Source: DUAL01 sp964478325 (GTDB lineage: Bacteria > Bacteroidota > Bacteroidia > Flavobacteriales > BACL11). Taken from it: a stretch of 30,155 nt of DNA. A model generated the notes under the pieces. The model was not told the DNA's origin. It made no database searches and saw only the letters and a list, made by a program, of their open reading frames with translations. This document shows, in pieces, positions 24,316-30,155 of the stretch. Location: NCBI GenBank assembly GCA_964478325.1, contig CAYZIA010000004.1, positions 1 to 30,155 on the forward strand, given 5' to 3'. How positions within the stretch are numbered: the stretch's first letter is position 1; each line of letters starts with the position of its first letter. The position numbers and the translations under genes were made by a program.

Positions 24316-26736
24316 ATGAAAAACATAATACTTGCAGTACTAATGGTAATTTCCTTCTCTCTATTTGCCCAAAATAGTATGAATATGATATTGATGGGAA
24401 CTTATGAGTGGCCTTCATTAAATACAGAAGGAAGTGATATTTGGGGTTGGGTAGATCCTAGTACTAATGAAGAATATGCGCTTGTTGGATTAAATGACGG
24501 ATTCTCCGTAGTAGATGTCAGTAATGGAACTAATCCTGTAGAAAGATTTTATATTCCAGGTCTTAATTCTACTTGGAGGGATATTAAAACTTGGGGTAAT
24601 TATGCATATGTAACTACTGAGGCTGATGCAGGACTTCTTATTGTTGATTTAACTGATATGACAGGTAATTCTTTTTGGCATGTGAGTAATTTTACAAATC
24701 CTACAACGGGTGCATCTGTTGAGTTTACAGCAGCACATAATATTTATATTGATGAAAATGGGATTGCGTATATTTTTGGGGCTTCAGACACATCAAGTTC
24801 TCCATCAGATGGAGCTATCTTTTTAGATGTAAATGCTAATCCTATTAGCCCTGTTTATTTAGGCGAATGGGATGATGAATATATTCATGATGGAATGGTA
24901 AGAGGTGATACTATGTATGCGGGCTGTATATATGCAGGAGAACTTTTTGTAGTTGATGTGAGTAATAAAAGTAATCCTCAAACATTAGGTAGTACACCTA
25001 CACCAAATGCGTTTACGCATAACGCTTGGGTCTCTGATAATGGAGATTTTGTATTTACTACTGATGAACAATCAGATGCTTATTTGGCAGCTTATAACAT
25101 CACAAATATTAACAATATTCAAGAAGTAGATAGGATTCAGTCTAATCCTGGAAGCGGAACAATTCCTCACAACACTCATGTAGATGGTAATTTTTTAATA
25201 ACTTCTTATTATAGGGATGGAACTACAGTCCACGACATTACTTATCCAAATAATATGATAGAAGTGGCTTATTTTGATTCTTATTCTGGCAGTGGAAATG
25301 GTTTTGATGGTAATTGGGGAACCTATCCCTTCTTGCCTTCAGGAAATATTATCTCTTCTGATATAAATTCTGGAGCAAATCAAACGGCAAAACTTCTAGT
25401 TTATGAAAGACAATTTCAGCAGGCTTGTTATATAGAAGGAATAGTAACAGATGCTAATACAACAAATGCTATTGCTTCAGCAAATATTGAAATTTTAACT
25501 TCTTCTATTTTGACATCTACAAATATTAGTGGCGCATATACTTCTGGAATAGCAAATGGAGGGACTTATAATATCTTATTTTCAAAACCAGGATATGAGA
25601 GTGATACTATTTCTACTATTCTATCAAATGGAGTTTTAATTACTTTAAATGCACAATTGACTCCTCTTCCATCTTTTACAGGAAATGGAATAGTAACAGA
25701 TGTTAGTGGAAATGGAATAGCAAATGCACAAGTTCTTATTTACAATAACGATTTCACTTATACTTTAACAACTGACCAGAATGGTAATTTTAATGTGGCT
25801 AATATGTATGATGGAAATTATGAAGTGATTGCTGGGCAATGGGGATATAATACTGTCTGTTCAAATGAAAATATAACTTCAACAAATAATAATCTTACAA
25901 TTGTACTACAAGAGGGATATTATGATGATTTTACTTTTGATTTTGGATGGAGTGTAAGCGGAGGTATAACTTCAAATGATCCTGGTTTTTGGGAAAGAGG
26001 TGATCCGGAAGGAACCTCTGGTCAAGGACCAAGTCAAGGAGTAAATTATAATCCTGATGATGATGTGAATTCAGATTGTTATGAATATGCTTTTGTAACT
26101 GGCCTTGCTGCTGGAGGTAGTGTGGGAAGTAATGATGTAGATGATTTTAATACTATTTTAATTTCTCCTGTTTTTGACCTAAGTTCAAACCAGCCACATT
26201 TTTTGAACTATCATTCTTGGTTTGCTAATGGTGGTGGAGGATGGGGTGGAGGAAGCACGCCAAATGATACATTCACTGTTAGTATTACTAATGGAAACAT
26301 AACAGTGGTTTTAGAGACTAAAACAGCAAATGATACTGATTTAGGACAATGGAACTTAAGAAGTTTTGAATTAGGGCAATATCTTACTCCTACATCAAAT
26401 ATGCAACTAATTATTGAGACAGCAGATTGGGATGCACAAGGTGGGCATTGGGTAGAAGCTGGATTTGATATGTTTAATATTACTTCAGGTCCTCAGACAG
26501 TAATTGAAAATATCCCAACAGAAACCCTTATTATTTATCCAAATCCAACAAAAGATAACATTGTAATAAAAAGCACAATAAGAGGAGAAGTAGAGATTCG
26601 GAGTATCTTGGGTGAAACAATAATTACTTCACAAAAGGAAACAGAATCAAAAGTTATTGATATCTCTGATTTAGCAAGTGGAATATATATTCTAAGAATA
26701 GGGAAGATATCTCGTAAATTCTTTAAGAATAATTAA
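24316..26736 (+). CDS. Choice-of-anchor B (LVIVD propeller) T9SS surface protein, first copy
   Basis: An 806-residue secreted protein. A signal peptide (1-19, ending LFAQ) is followed by a choice-of-anchor B/LVIVD beta-propeller (about 25-365) with blades such as YALVGLNDGFSVVDVSN and GLLIVDLTDM. Two carboxypeptidase regulatory-like beta domains (about 368-450 and 455-530), a jelly-roll-like domain (about 532-725) and a C-terminal T9SS type A sorting domain (from IIYPNPTKDNIVI, about 739, to KISRKFFKNN) complete it. The propeller has histidines at 141, 191, 235, 285, 288 and 306, at blade positions conserved in the family as I recall it; they could line a metal or ligand site. It is the first gene of an operon; the tandem paralogue starts 11 nt later. 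Substrate unknown. Confidence 0.87.
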   Translation: MKNIILAVLMVISFSLFAQNSMNMILMGTYEWPSLNTEGSDIWGWVDPSTNEEYALVGLNDGFSVVDVSNGTNPVERFYIPGLNSTWRDIKTWGNYAYVTTEADAGLLIVDLTDMTGNSFWHVSNFTNPTTGASVEFTAAHNIYIDENGIAYIFGASDTSSSPSDGAIFLDVNANPISPVYLGEWDDEYIHDGMVRGDTMYAGCIYAGELFVVDVSNKSNPQTLGSTPTPNAFTHNAWVSDNGDFVFTTDEQSDAYLAAYNITNINNIQEVDRIQSNPGSGTIPHNTHVDGNFLITSYYRDGTTVHDITYPNNMIEVAYFDSYSGSGNGFDGNWGTYPFLPSGNIISSDINSGANQTAKLLVYERQFQQACYIEGIVTDANTTNAIASANIEILTSSILTSTNISGAYTSGIANGGTYNILFSKPGYESDTISTILSNGVLITLNAQLTPLPSFTGNGIVTDVSGNGIANAQVLIYNNDFTYTLTTDQNGNFNVANMYDGNYEVIAGQWGYNTVCSNENITSTNNNLTIVLQEGYYDDFTFDFGWSVSGGITSNDPGFWERGDPEGTSGQGPSQGVNYNPDDDVNSDCYEYAFVTGLAAGGSVGSNDVDDFNTILISPVFDLSSNQPHFLNYHSWFANGGGGWGGGSTPNDTFTVSITNGNITVVLETKTANDTDLGQWNLRSFELGQYLTPTSNMQLIIETADWDAQGGHWVEAGFDMFNITSGPQTVIENIPTETLIIYPNPTKDNIVIKSTIRGEVEIRSILGETIITSQKETESKVIDISDLASGIYILRIGKISRKFFKNN

Positions 26737-26747
26737 ATTTACATATT

Positions 26748-29189
26748 ATGAAAAAACTATTTACTTTCTTTCTATTAGTAGCAGTTAGTATTCATGGCTT
26801 TTCACAAGGTCTGAATATGTCTCTTGTTGGGAGTTATGACGCTTCTTGGAATAATTCAAGGGGGAGTGATCTTTGGGGTTGGGTAGATGCCAATGGTACA
26901 GAATATGCATTAGTTGGACTTAGAGATAGGTTATCAGTTATAAACCTCTCAAACCCTGCTTCTCCAACGGAGGAGTTTTACATTAATGAATCTGCTTATC
27001 AGTCAAATTGGAGAGATGTTAAAACATTTGGTAATTATGCATACATAACTACTGAGGCTTATGAAGGGCTTTTAATTGTAGACCTTAGTGACATGACTGG
27101 TAATACATTCTGGCGAGTTTCCACGTTCAATCATCCTAATAATGGTAGTTCAGTTTATTTCTTAGCTGCTAGAAATCTATATATTGATGAAAATGGAATT
27201 GCATATATTTTTGGAGGAACAGATCCAGCCATTTCAGCAACAGATCCTTCTCAACCAAATGGTGTTATATTTTTAGATATCGCAAGTAACCCTACAAATC
27301 CTGATTATCTGGGAGGCTGGCAAGATTACTACACTAATGACGGAATGGTAAGAGGGGACACATTGTGGGCTGCATGTATGGGAGAAGGTAAGTTTTTTGC
27401 AGTTGATGTTTCTGATAAAGCTAATCCAATTGTAATGGGACAGCAAGCTTCTCCAACAGGGTTTACAAACAATTGTTGGATTTCTGATAATGGTGATTAC
27501 TTATTTGTCTCAGAAGAGGTTTCTAATGGATATATTGCTTCCTATGATGTGACAAACTTAAGTAATATTGTAGAAGTAGATAAAGTGCAATCAAACCCTG
27601 GGACAGCATCTAGTCCAAAAAATGTTATTGTAGATGGAAATTTTTTAATTTGTTCTTACTATCGTGATGGAACCATAGTTTATGACATTACTTTTCCTAA
27701 TAGTATGATCGAGGTTGGATATTATGATTCTTTTTCAGGGTTCGGTAGTGGTTATGATGGGAATTGGGGTATTTACCCATTCTTGCCTTCAAATTTAATT
27801 CTTGCAACAGATATTAATACAAATTCTGCATCTAATGGAAAATTAAATATTTATAGTCGACAATTTCAACAAGGGTGTTTTATAGAAGGAAACGTAACGG
27901 ATGCTTCAAATGGCAATCCAATTGATGGAGTAAATGTTGAGATTTTAACAACCCAAGCAACAACATCAACAAATATAACAGGTGATTATGCTACTGGAAC
28001 AGCATCGTCTGGTACATATAATGTAGTATTCTCAAGATCAATGTATGCACCAGACACAGTTTCTGTAAATTTAACTAATGGTATTATACTTCCCTTAAAC
28101 GTATCACTTGATCCAGTTCCAGCATTTGGAGTTACAGGGTCAGTTACAAATTCGAACGGAATAGGTATTTCTAATGCAGAGGTATTGATATACAACTCTA
28201 ATATATCGCAATCCGTTACTACAGATGTGAATGGTAATTTTTCTATTAATTCTGTAAGTGGGCAATACTTTTATGACGATTATTATGAAGTTGTTGTAGG
28301 AAAATGGGGTTATAGAAATTTTTGTAATTATGAGTATATTACTTTATCAACTAACAATCTATCTATCACATTAGATGATGGATATTATGATGATTTTACA
28401 TTTGATTATGGATGGACGATAACTGGACAAGCTACTGATGGAATGTGGGAAATAGGAGATCCTGAAGGAACTAGTACCGGAGGTTCTGCTATGAATCCGG
28501 ATGATGATATAAATGGAGATTGTTATGTAAATGCTTATGTAACTGATCCTGATGATGGTAGTCAAACTGGAAGTAATGATGTAGATGATGGAGATGCAGT
28601 ACTAACTTCCCCAATATTAGATTTAAGTAGTTATCCAACACCACATATTCATTATCATCGTTGGTTTGCTAATGCTTCTTGGGGAGGTGGTGGAGGTAGT
28701 GGTGGTACTCCTGATGATAGTTTAATTATTAGCATCACTGATGGAAATTCAACAGTAGAAGTAGAGGTTATAACAGCTAATTCACCAAATCTTTCCTCTT
28801 GGCAACAGAATAGTTTTAAAGTAAGTGATTATCTTGCTCCAACTAGTAGTATGCAAATTATTTTTTATACAGCTGATTTACCAAATGGTAATAGTAATTA
28901 TTGTGAAGCAGGAGTAGATAAATTTCAAGTTACAAATTCAGCAATACCACCTGTAAGTGTAGTTGATTTATCAGAAAAAGATTTTATACTTTACCCAAAC
29001 CCTTCAAATAATTTCATTGTGGTTAAAAGTGAAGAAATAGGTGATATTGAAATATATAATCTTTTAGGAGAAAAGGTTTTATCTAGTAAGAAATTTACAT
29101 TACTAAAAGAGATAGATATTTCTGTTTTACCAAAAGGCTTATACATTCTAAAATTAAAACAAACAACTAGAAAATTCTTAAGGAACTAA
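26748..29189 (+). CDS. Choice-of-anchor B (LVIVD propeller) T9SS surface protein, second copy
   Basis: An 813-residue tandem paralogue of the preceding gene with the same layout: signal peptide (1-20, ending GFSQ), propeller (about 25-370), two regulatory-like beta domains, a jelly-roll-like domain (starting YYDDFTFDYGW) and a T9SS type A sorting tail (from FILYPNPSNNFIVV, about 746, to TTRKFLRN). All six histidines of the first copy's propeller are replaced here (R142, N197, N241, K291, I294, Y312), while surrounding segments such as YIDENGIAYIFG and DGMVRGDT stay conserved. The copy has probably kept the fold but lost or changed any metal/ligand site. The gene for the thioredoxin-cupredoxin protein starts 8 nt after its stop. 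Confidence 0.87.
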   Translation: MKKLFTFFLLVAVSIHGFSQGLNMSLVGSYDASWNNSRGSDLWGWVDANGTEYALVGLRDRLSVINLSNPASPTEEFYINESAYQSNWRDVKTFGNYAYITTEAYEGLLIVDLSDMTGNTFWRVSTFNHPNNGSSVYFLAARNLYIDENGIAYIFGGTDPAISATDPSQPNGVIFLDIASNPTNPDYLGGWQDYYTNDGMVRGDTLWAACMGEGKFFAVDVSDKANPIVMGQQASPTGFTNNCWISDNGDYLFVSEEVSNGYIASYDVTNLSNIVEVDKVQSNPGTASSPKNVIVDGNFLICSYYRDGTIVYDITFPNSMIEVGYYDSFSGFGSGYDGNWGIYPFLPSNLILATDINTNSASNGKLNIYSRQFQQGCFIEGNVTDASNGNPIDGVNVEILTTQATTSTNITGDYATGTASSGTYNVVFSRSMYAPDTVSVNLTNGIILPLNVSLDPVPAFGVTGSVTNSNGIGISNAEVLIYNSNISQSVTTDVNGNFSINSVSGQYFYDDYYEVVVGKWGYRNFCNYEYITLSTNNLSITLDDGYYDDFTFDYGWTITGQATDGMWEIGDPEGTSTGGSAMNPDDDINGDCYVNAYVTDPDDGSQTGSNDVDDGDAVLTSPILDLSSYPTPHIHYHRWFANASWGGGGGSGGTPDDSLIISITDGNSTVEVEVITANSPNLSSWQQNSFKVSDYLAPTSSMQIIFYTADLPNGNSNYCEAGVDKFQVTNSAIPPVSVVDLSEKDFILYPNPSNNFIVVKSEEIGDIEIYNLLGEKVLSSKKFTLLKEIDISVLPKGLYILKLKQTTRKFLRN

Positions 29190-29197
29190 TATATCTT

Positions 29198-30155
29198 ATG
29201 AGAAAAATATTGCTTCTAATTTTTACTTTTTTAATTTCAATAAATACTTATGCCCAATCAGGGCTGTTATCAGGTACTGGTTATGCACCAAACTTTACAG
29301 TTAATGATATTAATGGAAACTCACACACTCTTTATAATTATTTAGATAGTGGAAAAGTTGTTGTTTTAGAATTTATGAGTGTTACTTGTGGGCATTGTAT
29401 TCAGCATGCAGCAGGAACTGAAAACTCATATATTGCTAATGGTCCAAGTGGAACTGATAAAGCTCGCTTTTTGGGACTGGAAGTTAACGGATCTACTAAT
29501 AATACTGCAGTTGCTAATTTTGCAAGTACATATAGTGTCACTTTTCCCATTGCTAATAATATTACAGCTACTATTGGTTATCAATGGGCATATACGCCTG
29601 GATATTATGTTATTTATCCTGATTCTACATATACAACTATTTGCCCAGCATATTGTATTACAACTCAAAATTCTTTGACTATAGAAAATTTACTTAATAC
29701 CGCTATTGCATCTTGGGTTCCACCAATTTATGGATGTACAGACCCTTTGGCAGTAAATTATGATTCTACAGCAACAATTGACAATGGTAGTTGTGATTAT
29801 AGTTCTTATACGATTACTACTTCTGGAATGAATTTTGTTCCTGATACTATTATTTGTGATATTGGGGATACTATTAATTTCATATTAGGAGGCTATCATA
29901 ATGCAATAGAAGTAAGCCAATCTACTTTTATTGCAAATGGCACTGCATCTAATGGTGGATTTCATATTGGTTTTGGTCAAACAGGAACTTATATTCCAAC
30001 AGCTGTTCAGACCTATTATTATGTATGCCAGCCTCATGTAACATTAGGAATGAAAGGAGTGATTATTGCGAATGCATCATTACCTATTTATGGTTGTACT
30101 GATTCTACAGCCTTAAACTATAATCCGCTTGCTACAGTAGATGATGGTACTTGTA
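29198..30155 (+). CDS. Secreted thioredoxin-like and plastocyanin-like fusion protein (cut by window end)
   Basis: An open frame of 319 codons with no stop, running off the window. It has a signal peptide (1-20, ending NTYAQ) and a thioredoxin/TlpA-like domain (about 28-172) with CGHC (Cys64, Cys67), LEFMSVTCGHC context and a TPG cis-proline candidate (Pro134). A GCTDPLAVNYD...DNGSC unit (180-199) follows, then a plastocyanin-like domain (about 204-292) with the full type 1 copper ligand pattern: His234, Cys277, His280 and Met285 (C-x2-H-x4-M). A second GCTD unit (299-319) begins at the edge. It is the third gene of the propeller operon, 8 nt after the previous stop. It should be an extracellular redox protein; a T9SS tail beyond the edge is likely but not seen. 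Confidence 0.85.
   Translation, partial: MRKILLLIFTFLISINTYAQSGLLSGTGYAPNFTVNDINGNSHTLYNYLDSGKVVVLEFMSVTCGHCIQHAAGTENSYIANGPSGTDKARFLGLEVNGSTNNTAVANFASTYSVTFPIANNITATIGYQWAYTPGYYVIYPDSTYTTICPAYCITTQNSLTIENLLNTAIASWVPPIYGCTDPLAVNYDSTATIDNGSCDYSSYTITTSGMNFVPDTIICDIGDTINFILGGYHNAIEVSQSTFIANGTASNGGFHIGFGQTGTYIPTAVQTYYYVCQPHVTLGMKGVIIANASLPIYGCTDSTALNYNPLATVDDGTC

Noticed and set aside
29379..29678. A 99-codon plus-strand frame and an antisense frame near the right end
   Set aside because: Both lie inside the open thioredoxin-cupredoxin frame, which has a signal peptide and clear motifs; these are out-of-frame shadows.
1..30155. Mobile element, prophage, toxin-antitoxin or defence island
   Set aside because: No transposase, integrase, restriction, Cas, toxin or phage gene motif was found in any frame, and there are no long terminal repeats.

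Overview
The window looks like chromosomal DNA of a Bacteroidota bacterium, most likely a marine Flavobacteriales-type organism. The DNA is AT-rich. Several secreted proteins end in type IX secretion (T9SS type A) sorting domains. Genes lack obvious Shine-Dalgarno sequences, and many transcription units are preceded by the Bacteroidota -7 box TAnnTTTG. TPR/PD40/OmpA envelope proteins, a DUF349 protein and a YXWXGXW protein fit the same group. No tRNA, rRNA, CRISPR array, transposase or prophage gene was seen.

Left part (1-10.3 kb) is mostly housekeeping. A minus-strand run reads phosphosulfolactate synthase-like gene, DUF368 membrane protein, aroE, DUF349 protein, uvrB (cut by the window edge). 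The genes touch or overlap, so this is probably one operon. Diverging from it are a phosphohexomutase (glmM-like) and a cysteine desulfurase. A minus-strand zinc metallopeptidase follows, then a plus-strand surE, small membrane protein, lpxB operon that closes with a hairpin terminator.

Middle part (10.3-20 kb): a minus-strand series holds hutI and a bifunctional ftcD (the last steps of histidine breakdown to glutamate), then two secreted proteins: a YXWXGXW-repeat protein and a lipoprotein. Diverging from hutI are aroC, a dicarboxylate/amino acid:cation symporter and a TPR-PD40-OmpA protein. trmD and rplS lie on the minus strand. aroE and aroC are both shikimate-pathway genes but sit in different operons.

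Right part (20-30 kb) is a cell-surface region. A nine-repeat TPR protein overlaps a second TPR-PD40-OmpA protein. A minus-strand secreted protein with one CxxCH motif and a T9SS tail comes next. A divergent plus-strand operon then holds two tandem choice-of-anchor B beta-propeller proteins with T9SS tails and a gene, open at the window end, that joins a thioredoxin-like domain to a plastocyanin-like copper domain.

The most interesting observations are in this last operon. All six histidines at matched sites of the first propeller are replaced in its tandem paralogue, and the thioredoxin-cupredoxin fusion carries complete CxxC and type 1 copper ligand sets. No obvious defence system or mobile island is present; most of the window is ordinary core genome.
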